NCBI RefSeq assembly: GCF_000282495.1
Contig: NZ_AKJE01000080.1
Location: 20,907 to 84,906, forward strand
DNA from: Pseudomonas sp. GM79
GTDB lineage: Bacteria; Pseudomonadota; Gammaproteobacteria; Pseudomonadales; Pseudomonadaceae
Reading direction: 5' to 3'
Length of the DNA: 64,000 nucleotides
Within the stretch, counting starts at the first letter, position 1, and each line of letters opens with the position of its first letter. The position numbers and the translations under genes are program-made. This document shows positions 50,178-58,532 of this stretch, in pieces. The notes below the pieces were generated by a model, which made no database searches, was not told where the DNA came from, and saw only the letters and a list, made by a program, of their open reading frames with translations.

Positions 50178-50190
50178 GTAATCTTATAAC
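50178..50190. promoter_or_regulatory. Candidate Zur box upstream of zrgA
   Basis: GTAAT-CTT-ATAAC is a palindrome with one mismatch to the Zur core GTTAT-N3-ATAAC. A further GTTAT lies 5 nt upstream (50173-50177). The site sits where the zrgA promoter should be. Confidence 0.55.
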
Positions 50191-50275
50191 GAAAGTGCGG
50201 AGAGTTTGACCGTCTGCTTGGCGTTGCGCAAGACCCATGGGAGCATGCGAGTCAGGTATGGGCAGGAGCAGACTT

Positions 50276-50623
50276 ATGTTGCGAATACGCGGAAGCATCG
50301 GCGACTGGCCGGTGGATTTGACGCTGGAACTGGATGAAGGCGACTGGGCGCAGCTCGGTGCGCAGTTGCAGGCAGCAAAACCGGAGGCGAGTGTTGCGCC
50401 CGCCAAACCGGTGAATCAGGACGATGCGCTGTGGCAGATCGCCCAAGAGTTGCTGCGCAAGGCCGGACAATTGAGCGGGCCGGATTTGCTGGAGCAGCTG
50501 GAAGGGCTGACCGGCAGCGCAGCGGCGGGCAAGCGCTTGTTGGTGCGCTTGCGCCACTGTGCAGACGTCAAAGTGGTGAGCGGCGGGGATACACCGCTGT
50601 ACCACTGGATCGAGCCTGCGTAG
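50276..50623 (+). CDS. Small conserved hypothetical protein
   Basis: The product is 115 residues starting MLRIRGSIGDWPVDLTLEL. It is soluble, without signal peptide or known motif; an Ala/Pro linker separates a short beta-rich N-terminus from a helical middle (ALWQIAQELLRKAGQLSGPDL). I chose ATG 50276 with AGGAG upstream over an earlier frame start at 50237. The position next to the zinc operon and ybbN matches P. aeruginosa PA4062. Function unknown. Confidence 0.75.
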   Translation: MLRIRGSIGDWPVDLTLELDEGDWAQLGAQLQAAKPEASVAPAKPVNQDDALWQIAQELLRKAGQLSGPDLLEQLEGLTGSAAAGKRLLVRLRHCADVKVVSGGDTPLYHWIEPA

Positions 50624-50660
50624 GAATCGGGTTCACACGGACGGATCGAGTAAGCCGCAA

Positions 50661-50737
50661 AAAAGATCGCAGCCCGCGGCAGCTCCTACGCGGGATCTGT
50701 ATTCCCCTGTAGGAGCTGCCGAAGGCTGCGATCTTTT
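50661..50737. repeat. Inverted repeat of the GATCGCAGCC...GGCAGCTCCTAC type, bidirectional terminator
   Basis: AAAAGATCGCAGCCCGCGGC and its near complement (GCCGAAGGCTGCGATCTTTT) flank a spacer of about 18 nt. This family differs from the REP families. With AAAA and TTTT ends and convergent genes on both sides it should end transcription from both. Confidence 0.85.
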
Positions 50738-50741
50738 GATC

Positions 50742-51614
50742 TTAATAGAGCGCAGCAAACAACTTGCGACGGTACGTGGTCACCAGCGGGTGATCGTTGC
50801 CCAGCAGTTCGAACACTTGCAGCAAGGTCTTGTGCGGCAAGCCTTCGCTGTAGCTGCGATTGCGGATGAACAGCTTCAGCAAGGCATCCAGCGCCGCGTC
50901 GTATTGCTGACGGGCCAGTTGCTGGATCGCCAGTTGATAGACCGCCTCATCGTCCTGCGGATTTTTCGCCAGACGCGCTTTCAGGTCTGCCGCATCCGGC
51001 AAATCCCTGGCCTGACCGAGAAACTGGATCTGCGCCTTGGCGCCGGCCAACGCGGCCTTGTGCTCATCGGTCTTGACCGCGTCGAGCACGATTTGCGCTT
51101 CACCCAGTTCGCCACGCTCGGTGAGGCAGCGGGCATAGAGAATCAGCGCCTTGGCGTTGGTGTTGTCTTCAGCCAGCAGTACTTTGAGCGTGGCTTCGGC
51201 GTCGGCGTAACGGCCATCATCGAACAGCGCCTGAGCCTGTTCGAACGGGTCGGCCGCAGCGGGCGGCGGCATTTGCACGTGGGGTTCGAGCATCGTGCGC
51301 ACTGCCGACTCCGGTTGCGCGCCGGCAAAACCGTCCACCGGCTGACCGTCCTTGAATAGCACCACGGTCGGCAGGCTGCGAATGCCGAAGCGCGCAACAA
51401 TGTCCTGCTCGATGTCGCAATTGACCTTGGCCAGCAGCAACTCGCCCTGATAGCTCTCGGCGATGGTTTGCAGCATCGGCATCAAGGCCTTGCACGGCGC
51501 ACACCATTCGGCCCAGAAATCCACCAGCACCGGTTTGTGAAAAGAGTTCTCGATCACCGACTGGTCGAAATCGGCAGTCGTGGCGTCGAAAATGTACGGC
51601 GTTTCCTGACTCAT
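50742..51614 (-). CDS. ybbN: Chaperedoxin/co-chaperone YbbN (CnoX) family
   Basis: The product is 290 residues. Residues 1-110 are a thioredoxin fold with VDFWAEWCAPCKALMPML, so the CxxC pair (CAPC) is complete; E. coli YbbN/CnoX has SxxC. The C-terminal half (about 120-290) contains TPR-like helices (QALFDDGRYADAEATLKVLL). CnoX holds and reduces client proteins and works with GroEL. The intact CAPC suggests oxidoreductase activity is possible here. Confidence 0.9.
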   Translation of the reverse strand: MSQETPYIFDATTADFDQSVIENSFHKPVLVDFWAEWCAPCKALMPMLQTIAESYQGELLLAKVNCDIEQDIVARFGIRSLPTVVLFKDGQPVDGFAGAQPESAVRTMLEPHVQMPPPAAADPFEQAQALFDDGRYADAEATLKVLLAEDNTNAKALILYARCLTERGELGEAQIVLDAVKTDEHKAALAGAKAQIQFLGQARDLPDAADLKARLAKNPQDDEAVYQLAIQQLARQQYDAALDALLKLFIRNRSYSEGLPHKTLLQVFELLGNDHPLVTTYRRKLFAALY

Positions 51615-51710
51615 GGGGGATCTCGTAAAAGCGTGGATGGGTCAACTATACGGCTTGGTGGGGGGGGCCGGAAGCGGTGTGCCATTGAGAGGTGTGCTGC
51701 CCGACGGGAC

Positions 51711-51809
51711 GCCTTCGCGAGCAAGCCCGCTCCCACATTGGATCTGCGGCGAACCGGGGATTTGTGATCGATACAAATCAAGTGTGGGAGCGGGCTTGCT
51801 CGCGAAGCC
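51711..51809. repeat. Outward REP pair
   Basis: GCCTTCGCGAGCAAGCCCGC... first and TGTGGGAGCGGGCTTGCTCG ...CGAAGCC second, with an unrelated spacer of about 45 nt. It lies directly at the 3' end of the methyltransferase gene. Confidence 0.9.
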
Positions 51810-51810
51810 T

Positions 51811-52467
51811 TTAGAATCGCCGAGCATGGTAGAGGCTCACATGCCGAAACTCTTCGGGTTCGGCCAGATCCGGCAAGGTCATTGCCTCCAGCATTTCAAT
51901 GCGCTGATACAACGGATGGCGAAAATCGCGCACCCGCGAATCCGCCACCAACGCTTCCCGGCCACGGCTGAGAAACTCGTCGAGCAACGGCAGGTTTGCC
52001 CGGTCGTACAACACGTCGGCCACCAGAATCAGATCAAACCGATCGGCCTCGGTGAAAAAGTCCGTCGAGTAGCTGAGCCGCACGCCATTGAGTTCGGCAT
52101 TCGACCGACACGCGGCAATCGCCAACGGGTCCAGGTCACAGGCCACCACTTCCAGTGCCCCGGCTTTCACCGCCGCAATCGCGGCGACCCCTGAGCCGGC
52201 GCCGAAATCCAGCACCCGTTTACCTTCGACCCATTGCGGGTGCTCGGCGAGATAGCGAGCCACGGCCAGCCCACTGGCCCAGCAGAAACTCCAGTACGGC
52301 GGTTCGTGAAGAATGCGCCGGGTTTCTTCCGGGCTGAAGGCTCGGTCCATGTTGTCGCCGTCGATCAGCCAGAGTTTCAGTTCTGTGCCCGGTAACTCAC
52401 AGGCTACGAGCTGTGCATCGCCGAGCAGCTCACCTAACGCCTGTTGCAGGTCGAGCGGTGCAATCAT
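51811..52467 (-). CDS. Class I SAM-dependent methyltransferase (ETF-beta lysine methyltransferase-like)
   Basis: The product is 218 residues. SAM-binding motif I is VLDFGAGSGVAAIAA (about 86-100) and motif DLILVADVLY follows. The preceding PPYWSFCWASGLAVARYL resembles the METTL20/ETFB-KMT and PrmA group of protein methyltransferases. The likely target is a lysine on a protein such as the electron-transfer flavoprotein; inference. It overlaps the lipoprotein gene by 4 nt. Confidence 0.82.
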   Translation of the reverse strand: MIAPLDLQQALGELLGDAQLVACELPGTELKLWLIDGDNMDRAFSPEETRRILHEPPYWSFCWASGLAVARYLAEHPQWVEGKRVLDFGAGSGVAAIAAVKAGALEVVACDLDPLAIAACRSNAELNGVRLSYSTDFFTEADRFDLILVADVLYDRANLPLLDEFLSRGREALVADSRVRDFRHPLYQRIEMLEAMTLPDLAEPEEFRHVSLYHARRF

Positions 52468-52928
52468 GGCGCTTTGACGAATTGCAGCTGACCCAATGCC
52501 TGGGTGGTTGGCTGTGTGATCATTTGCGCCGGCAGATGCAGAATCAACTGCCCGGACTGGCTGGCGCGGCCGCGAAGTTCGACGCGGGCACCGGCCGGAA
52601 AGGATTCAGGGTTGAAGCGCAGGCGAAACGGCAACACTTGATTGGTACCGATCAGGTTGGCACTGGCGAGCAATAGTTGCGGACGATCCTTTTCGTCGAT
52701 CACCAGCAACGCCAGTTCGACTTCGGCATCGGCCGGTACGCCCAGCAGGGTGCCACTGATTTCACGTTGGTAAGCCGGCAGCGGACCGAGCTCGGCCGAT
52801 GCCTTGGCTTTCTTCTGCGCCTGTTGCGGTGCAGGGCCGGGCGTTGGCGGCTGGGGCTTGGGCGCATCGCTGCCACAGGCCACCAACAGGCTGAAAAGAC
52901 TGAGCAAAATGAGTGGTCGTAAAGACAT
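52464..52928 (-). CDS. YbaY family lipoprotein
   Basis: The product is 154 residues, with a signal peptide and lipobox LVAC (Cys17 in FSLLVACGSDAP). A Pro/Gln/Lys-rich linker leads to a beta-rich domain (ISGTLLGVPADAEVELALLV ... GTNQVLPFRLRF) typical of YbaY/type III secretion-lipoprotein-like folds. I chose ATG 52928 (MSLRPL). It is coupled to the downstream methyltransferase. Confidence 0.83.
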   Translation of the reverse strand: MSLRPLILLSLFSLLVACGSDAPKPQPPTPGPAPQQAQKKAKASAELGPLPAYQREISGTLLGVPADAEVELALLVIDEKDRPQLLLASANLIGTNQVLPFRLRFNPESFPAGARVELRGRASQSGQLILHLPAQMITQPTTQALGQLQFVKAP

Positions 52929-53045
52929 TGGCGGCTCCAGCAAGCGAAATCCATAAACAGCCAGTCTGTATACCGCAAACCCTATGGCTTGTCTTGCCAC
53001 GGGGATGCGCTACCATGGCCCTCCCATTTTTTGTTGCCTGCCACC

Positions 53046-53510
53046 ATGCACTGTCCCTTCTGCGGTGCCAACGACACCAAGGTCATCGACTCGCGTCTGG
53101 TCGCCGAGGGCGAACAGGTGCGCCGCCGGCGTGAATGCCTGGCCTGCGGCGAACGTTTCACGACGTTCGAAACCGCTGAACTGGTGTTGCCGCGCCTGAT
53201 CAAAACCGACGGCAGTCGCCAGCCGTTCGACGAAGAAAAACTGCGTGCCGGCATGCAGCGGGCGCTGGAGAAGCGCCCGGTGAGTGTCGAACGCCTCGAA
53301 TCGTCGCTGGTGCACATCAAACACAAGCTGCGCGCCACGGGCGAGCGCGAGGTCAAATCCCTCGTGGTCGGCGAACTGGTGATGGCCGAGCTGAAGAAGC
53401 TTGATGAAGTCGCCTATATTCGCTTCGCTTCGGTGTACCGACGCTTCCAGGACCTCAACGAGTTCCGCGAAGAGATCGATCGCCTCGCCCGTGAGCCGGT
53501 GAAAGAATGA
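53046..53510 (+). CDS. nrdR: Transcriptional repressor NrdR
   Basis: The product is 154 residues. The N-terminal zinc ribbon C-x2-C...C-x2-C (MHCPFCGANDT, RRECLACGERF) precedes an ATP-cone domain (LVLPRLIKTDGSRQPFDEEK). NrdR senses dATP/ATP and represses ribonucleotide reductase genes. I chose ATG 53046, since earlier in-frame starts add non-family residues. It overlaps ribD by 4 nt and leads the riboflavin operon. Confidence 0.96.
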   Translation: MHCPFCGANDTKVIDSRLVAEGEQVRRRRECLACGERFTTFETAELVLPRLIKTDGSRQPFDEEKLRAGMQRALEKRPVSVERLESSLVHIKHKLRATGEREVKSLVVGELVMAELKKLDEVAYIRFASVYRRFQDLNEFREEIDRLAREPVKE

Positions 53511-54640
53511 CCACACCTCCCGAACAAGCCATCCTCGACGCGCATTACATGGCCCGGGCCCTGGAACTGGCGCGCAAAGGTCATTACACGACGCATCCCA
53601 ACCCCCGTGTTGGCTGCGTGGTGGTGCGTGACGGGCAGATTGTCGGCGAAGGCTGGCATGTGCGCACCGGTGAGCCCCACGCCGAAGTCCACGCCCTGCG
53701 CGCCGCTGGCGACAAGGCGCGAGGCGCCACGGCTTACGTGACCCTCGAACCTTGCAGCCACCACGGCCGTACGCCGCCTTGCGCCGATGCGCTGGTGAAT
53801 GCCGGTGTGGCGCGCGTCGTTGCGGCGATGCAAGACCCGAACCCGGAAGTCGCTGGTCGCGGTCTGCAACGTCTGGCCCAGGCCGGTATCGCCACTGAAA
53901 GCGGTGTGTTGGAAGGCGAGGCGCGCAAGCTCAATCAAGGCTTCCTCAAGCGCATGGAACATGGCTTGCCGTTCGTGCGGGTCAAGTTGGCGATGAGCCT
54001 CGACGGCCGCACAGCGATGGAAAGCGGCGAGAGCCAGTGGATCACCGGGCCAGCGGCGCGTTCGGCGGTACAGCGTTTGCGCGCCGAGGCCAGCGTGGTG
54101 CTGACCGGCGCCGACACGGTACTGGCGGACAATGCGCGCTTGACCGTGCGTGCCGACGAATTGGGGCTGGACGCTGAACAGACCGCGTTGGCCATGAGCC
54201 GTCCGCCGCTTCGCGTGCTGATCGACGGTCGCCTGCGGGTGCCGCTGAACGCACCGTTCTTCAAGGCGGGTCCGGCACTGGTCGCCACGTGTGTCGCGGT
54301 GGAAGAACAGTACGCCAACGGCCCGGAATGCCTGATCGTGCCGGGCGATGATGGCCAGGTCGATCTGCATCAGTTGCTGGTCGAACTCGCCAATCGTGGC
54401 GTCAATGACGTGCTGGTCGAGGCCGGGCCACGACTGGCTGGCGCATTTGCCCAGCTCGGGCTGGTGGACGAATTCCAGATATTCATCGCCGGCAAGTTTC
54501 TCGGCTCCTCGGCCCGACCCTTACTGGACTGGCCACTGGCGCAGATGAAAGACGCGCCCGAGCTCAAAATCACTGAAATCCGCGCGGTTGGCGATGACTG
54601 GCGAGTCACTGCCATCCCTGTGCCATCGGCGAGCGTATAA
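53507..54640 (+). CDS. ribD: Bifunctional riboflavin biosynthesis deaminase/reductase RibD
   Basis: The product is 377 residues. The deaminase domain (1-145) carries HAEVHAL and PCSHHGRTPPC for zinc. The reductase domain (150-370) has KLAMSLDGRTA and VLVEAGPRLAGAF. It catalyses the second and third steps toward riboflavin from GTP. ATG 53507 overlaps the nrdR stop. Confidence 0.96.
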   Translation: MTTPPEQAILDAHYMARALELARKGHYTTHPNPRVGCVVVRDGQIVGEGWHVRTGEPHAEVHALRAAGDKARGATAYVTLEPCSHHGRTPPCADALVNAGVARVVAAMQDPNPEVAGRGLQRLAQAGIATESGVLEGEARKLNQGFLKRMEHGLPFVRVKLAMSLDGRTAMESGESQWITGPAARSAVQRLRAEASVVLTGADTVLADNARLTVRADELGLDAEQTALAMSRPPLRVLIDGRLRVPLNAPFFKAGPALVATCVAVEEQYANGPECLIVPGDDGQVDLHQLLVELANRGVNDVLVEAGPRLAGAFAQLGLVDEFQIFIAGKFLGSSARPLLDWPLAQMKDAPELKITEIRAVGDDWRVTAIPVPSASV

Positions 54641-54687
54641 TTCCTGGCCATTGCTCTAGCGCTGGCTCTGTTCTCGAGGAGGACTCC

Positions 54688-55350
54688 ATGTTTACCGGCA
54701 TCATCGAATCCATCGGCAGTATTCGTGCATTGACCCCAAAAGGCGGAGATGTGCGGGTCCACGTAGAAACCGGCAAGCTCGACCTGAGCGACGTCAAACT
54801 GGGCGACAGCATTGCCGTCAATGGCGTGTGCCTGACCGCGGTTGAATTGCCGGGCAATGGCTTTGCGGCGGACGTCAGTCGCGAAACTCTCGACTGCACC
54901 GCCATGAATGACCTGAAAAGCGGCAGCCCGGTGAACCTGGAAAAAGCCCTGACCCCGACCACGCGTCTGGGTGGGCATCTGGTCAGCGGTCACGTCGATG
55001 GCGTGGGCGAAGTGGTTGCCCGCACCGAAAATGCTCGCGCTGTGGAGTTCCGCATCCGTGCCCCGAAAGACCTGGCCAAGTACATCGCCCATAAAGGCTC
55101 GATCACCGTCGACGGCACCAGCCTGACCGTGAACGCAGTCGATGGCGCCGAGTTCTTGCTGACCATCATTCCGCACACCTTGAGCGAAACCATTATGGCG
55201 TCGTACCAGCCGGGTCGCCGGGTGAATCTGGAAGTCGACTTGCTGGCCCGTTATCTGGAGCGCCTTCTGCTCGGCGACAAGGCTGCAGAGCCCACATCCA
55301 GTAACATCACCGAAAGCTTTCTGGCCGCCAACGGCTACCTCAAATCCTGA
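54688..55350 (+). CDS. ribE: Riboflavin synthase alpha subunit
   Basis: The product is 220 residues and has the twofold lumazine-binding repeat: MFTGIIESIGSI and LGDSIAVNGVCLTA at the first, GGHLVSGHVDGVG and GSITVDGTSLTVN at the second. It dismutates two lumazine molecules to riboflavin. In P. aeruginosa and E. coli the same function is also called ribC. It follows ribD by 47 nt with GAGGAGG upstream. Confidence 0.96.
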   Translation: MFTGIIESIGSIRALTPKGGDVRVHVETGKLDLSDVKLGDSIAVNGVCLTAVELPGNGFAADVSRETLDCTAMNDLKSGSPVNLEKALTPTTRLGGHLVSGHVDGVGEVVARTENARAVEFRIRAPKDLAKYIAHKGSITVDGTSLTVNAVDGAEFLLTIIPHTLSETIMASYQPGRRVNLEVDLLARYLERLLLGDKAAEPTSSNITESFLAANGYLKS

Positions 55351-55381
55351 AGCTCAAATTTCGAAAGAAGGGGGGTGCCTT

Positions 55382-56473
55382 GTGGCGCTCAATAGCATCG
55401 AAGAACTGGTTGAAGACATCCGCCAAGGCAAGATGGTCATCCTCATGGATGACGAAGACCGCGAGAACGAAGGCGACCTGATCATGGCCGCCGAGTGCTG
55501 CCAGCCTGAACACATTAACTTCATGGCCAAGCACGCCCGTGGCCTGATCTGCATGCCGATGAGCCGCGAGCGCTGCGAACTGCTCAAGCTGCCGTTGATG
55601 GCGCCACGCAACGGTTCCGGTTTCGGCACCAAGTTCACTGTGTCCATCGAAGCCGCCGAAGGCGTGACCACCGGTATCTCCGCGGCCGACCGTGCGCGCA
55701 CTGTGCAGGCCGCTGCCGCCAAAGACGCCAAGGCTGAAGACATCGTCAGCCCCGGCCACATCTTCCCGCTGATGGCCCAGGCCGGCGGTACGCTGGCCCG
55801 CGCCGGTCATACCGAAGCTGCCTGCGACCTGGCGCGCATGGCCGGTTTCGAGCCGAGCGGTGTGATCTGCGAAGTGATGAACGACGACGGCACCATGTCC
55901 CGTCGCGCCGAACTCGAAGCCTTTGCCGCCGAACACAACATCAAGATCGGCACCATCGCCGACCTGATTCACTACCGGATGATCCACGAACGTACCGTTC
56001 AGCGGATTGCCGAGCAGCCGTTGGACAGCGAATTGGGTCAGTTCAACCTGGTGACCTATCGTGATTCGGTGGAAGGCGACGTGCACATGGCCCTGACCCT
56101 GGGCACCGTATGCGCTGAAGAGCCGACGCTGGTCCGGGTGCACAACATGGACCCGCTGCGTGACCTGTTGATGGTCAAGCAACCAGGCCGCTGGAGCCTG
56201 CGCGCCGCCATGGCTGCGGTTGCTGAGGCTGGCAGTGGTGTGGTGCTGTTGCTCGGTCACCCGCTCGATGGCGACGTATTGCTGGCGCACATTCGCGAAA
56301 CCGCGGATCACAGCGCCGTGAAAAAACCGACCACCTACAGCATCGTCGGTGCCGGTTCGCAGATCCTTCGCGACCTGGGCGTGCGCAAAATGCGCCTGAT
56401 GAGTGCGCCGATGAAATTTAATGCGATATCCGGTTTCGATCTGGAAGTTGTAGAATACGTGCCCTCCGAATAA
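55382..56473 (+). CDS. ribBA: 3,4-dihydroxy-2-butanone-4-phosphate synthase with degenerate GTP cyclohydrolase II domain
   Basis: The product is 363 residues. Residues 1-205 are RibB (ILMDDEDRENEGDL, HARGLICMP, AGHTEAACDLARMAG). Residues 206-363 align with a GTP cyclohydrolase II fold but lack its zinc cysteines and the RQEGRGIGL motif; the matching place reads LLGHPLDG. A complete ribA lies at 60027. The start is GTG 55382 with GGGGG upstream. The domain may be structural only. Confidence 0.93.
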   Translation: MALNSIEELVEDIRQGKMVILMDDEDRENEGDLIMAAECCQPEHINFMAKHARGLICMPMSRERCELLKLPLMAPRNGSGFGTKFTVSIEAAEGVTTGISAADRARTVQAAAAKDAKAEDIVSPGHIFPLMAQAGGTLARAGHTEAACDLARMAGFEPSGVICEVMNDDGTMSRRAELEAFAAEHNIKIGTIADLIHYRMIHERTVQRIAEQPLDSELGQFNLVTYRDSVEGDVHMALTLGTVCAEEPTLVRVHNMDPLRDLLMVKQPGRWSLRAAMAAVAEAGSGVVLLLGHPLDGDVLLAHIRETADHSAVKKPTTYSIVGAGSQILRDLGVRKMRLMSAPMKFNAISGFDLEVVEYVPSE

Positions 56474-56519
56474 TGACCGGCAATTTGCGGGCCTGTATTC
56501 GCGGTTAACACATCACTGA

Positions 56520-56542
56520 GGGACGCGTAGAAAACGCGTCCC
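56520..56542 (+). other. Hairpin between ribBA and ribH
   Basis: GGGACGCGT (56520-56528), loop AGAAA, ACGCGTCCC (56534-56542): nine perfect base pairs and no T run after it. It may set different mRNA amounts for ribH and downstream genes, or be a processing site. It is not a canonical terminator. Confidence 0.55.
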
Positions 56543-56564
56543 GGCTCTTTAAGAGATCTAACGA

Positions 56565-57041
56565 ATGACCCTGAAGACCATCGAAGGTACCTTCATCGCC
56601 CCTAAAGGCCGCTACGCTTTGGTAGTGGGCCGTTTCAACAGCTTCGTCGTTGAAAGCCTGGTCAGCGGTGCAGTTGATGCCCTGGTTCGCCATGGCGTGA
56701 GCGAAAGCGACATCACCATCATCCGTGCGCCTGGCGCCTTCGAAATCCCGCTGGTTGCGCAGAAAGTCGCTCAGAAGGGCGAGTTCGCGGCAATCATCGC
56801 CCTGGGCGCAGTCATTCGTGGCGGTACTCCGCACTTCGAATACGTGGCGGGCGAATGCACCAAGGGCCTGGCCCAGGTGTCCATGGAGTTCGGCGTACCG
56901 GTCGCTTTCGGCGTACTGACCGTTGATTCCATCGAACAAGCCATCGAACGTTCCGGCACCAAGGCCGGTAACAAAGGTGCTGAAGCTGCCCTGTCCGCCC
57001 TGGAAATGGTCAGCCTGCTGGCGCAGTTGGAGGCCAAGTGA
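56565..57041 (+). CDS. ribH: 6,7-dimethyl-8-ribityllumazine synthase
   Basis: The product is 158 residues. RFNSFVVESLVSGAVDAL and PGAFEIPLVAQKVA in the first half and GAVIRGGTPHFEYVAGE in the middle (His is the catalytic base) are typical. It condenses the RibB product with the RibD product. Also called ribE in some genomes. Its stop overlaps the start of nusB by 4 nt. Confidence 0.96.
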   Translation: MTLKTIEGTFIAPKGRYALVVGRFNSFVVESLVSGAVDALVRHGVSESDITIIRAPGAFEIPLVAQKVAQKGEFAAIIALGAVIRGGTPHFEYVAGECTKGLAQVSMEFGVPVAFGVLTVDSIEQAIERSGTKAGNKGAEAALSALEMVSLLAQLEAK

Positions 57042-57541
57042 TTAGCGACGAAAGTGATCGTTTCAACCCGCGCGATCCAAAGCCTGCGGATGCCGGCAAG
57101 CCATCGAAAAGCGTCAAGCGTCGCGAAGCCCGTCAGCTCGCGACTCAGGCGCTGTACCAATGGCACATGGCCAAGCAGTCGCTGAACGAGATCGAAGCGC
57201 AGTTTCGGGTCGATAACGATTTCAGCGATGTCGACGGCGCCTACTTCCGTGAAATCCTGCATGGGGTTCCGGCACAGAAGGACCGGATCGACGCCGCACT
57301 GGCGCCATGCCTGGACATCACCATCGAAGAGCTGGACCCGGTTGAACTGGTCGTTCTGCGCCTGTCCACCTGGGAGCTGCTCGAGCGCGTTGATGTGCCA
57401 TACCGCGTTGTGATCAACGAAGGTATCGAACTGGCGAAAGTCTTCGGTTCCACCGACGGCCACAAGTTCGTCAACGGTGTGCTCGACAAGCTGGCCCCGC
57501 GTCTGCGTGAAGCTGAAGTGAAGGCGTTCAAGCGCTGATCG
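57038..57541 (+). CDS. nusB: Transcription antitermination protein NusB
   Basis: The product is 166 residues, helical. RREARQLATQALYQWHMA near the N-terminus and VINEGIELAKVFGSTDGHKF near the C-terminus are diagnostic. NusB with S10 (NusE) binds boxA in rRNA operons. The start is GTG 57038, overlapping the ribH stop. The TGA is at 57536-57538. Confidence 0.93.
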
Positions 57542-57566
57542 GCGCTTGGAATGTCGACACGAAGCC

Positions 57567-58532
57567 ATGGGCGAGTTTGAGCTGATCCGCAATTTCTTCG
57601 CCGCCGCGCCTTGTGCGCAGGGCGGCGAAGGCGTTGCCCTTGGGATTGGCGATGACTGCGCCTTGCTGGCTGTTCCTCTCGGGGAACAGTTGGCCATTTC
57701 CACCGACACGCTCGTGGCCGGTGTGCATTTCGCAGACCCCTGCGACCCGTTTCTGCTCGGTCAGCGCTCGCTGGCTGTGGCCGTCAGTGATCTGGCCGCC
57801 ATGGGCGCCACTCCCATTGCCTTTACGCTTGCCTTGACCTTGCCGACCGGGACTTCCGATTGGCTGGAAGCCTTCGCCCGTGGTTTGAACCTCATGGCGC
57901 AAAATTGCGGGGTGGCGCTGGTGGGTGGCGATACCACCCGCGGGCCATTGAGCCTGACCATGACCGTGTTCGGTCGGGTGCCGGCCGGTCTGGCGTTGAC
58001 CCGCAGTGGCGCTCAACCGGGCGATTTGCTCTGCGTGGGCGGAGAGCTGGGTAACGGCGCGGGCGCATTGCCGTTGGTGCTCGGCCAGCGGATGGCTGAA
58101 CCGGCCATTGCTGATCCGTTGCGTGCCCATTACTGGTCGCCGCAACCGCAGCTGGCGTTGGGCCAGGCGTTGCGCGGCAGAGCCACTGCGGCGCTGGATA
58201 TCTCCGACGGGCTGCTCGCCGACTGTGGGCATATTGCCCTGGCGTCGAAAGTCGGGGTTCAGGTGGAGCGCAGTAAGCTGCCGTTGTCGAAGGCGCTGCT
58301 GGCCTTCCTCGGTCAGTCTGGCGCGGAGCAAGCCGCCCTGAGCGGCGGTGACGATTACGTGCTGGCCTTCACCTTGCCGCCCGCCGAGTTGCCATCGTTG
58401 CTGGCGGACGGCTGGCCGATCCATGTGCTTGGGCGGGTCGTAGCAGGGCAGGGCGTGACATTGCTGGACGCCGACGGACACGACATCACCCCATCAATCC
58501 GGGGCTATCAACATTTTCGGGAGACACCGTGA
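57567..58532 (+). CDS. thiL: Thiamine-monophosphate kinase
   Basis: The product is 321 residues. GIGDDCALLAVP (Mg-binding Asp pair), STDTLVAGVHF, and LVGGDTTRG are the AIR-synthase-fold motifs of ThiL. It makes thiamine pyrophosphate. I chose ATG 57567 (MGEFELIRNFF), which fits the family; an earlier frame start at 57546 is less likely. It ends with a 4-nt overlap to pgpA. Confidence 0.95.
   Translation: MGEFELIRNFFAAAPCAQGGEGVALGIGDDCALLAVPLGEQLAISTDTLVAGVHFADPCDPFLLGQRSLAVAVSDLAAMGATPIAFTLALTLPTGTSDWLEAFARGLNLMAQNCGVALVGGDTTRGPLSLTMTVFGRVPAGLALTRSGAQPGDLLCVGGELGNGAGALPLVLGQRMAEPAIADPLRAHYWSPQPQLALGQALRGRATAALDISDGLLADCGHIALASKVGVQVERSKLPLSKALLAFLGQSGAEQAALSGGDDYVLAFTLPPAELPSLLADGWPIHVLGRVVAGQGVTLLDADGHDITPSIRGYQHFRETP

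Noticed and set aside
55351..56564. FMN riboswitch in the rib operon
   Set aside because: I looked for the conserved RFN core in the gaps before ribBA and ribH and did not see it; gaps are also too short (31 and 91 nt).
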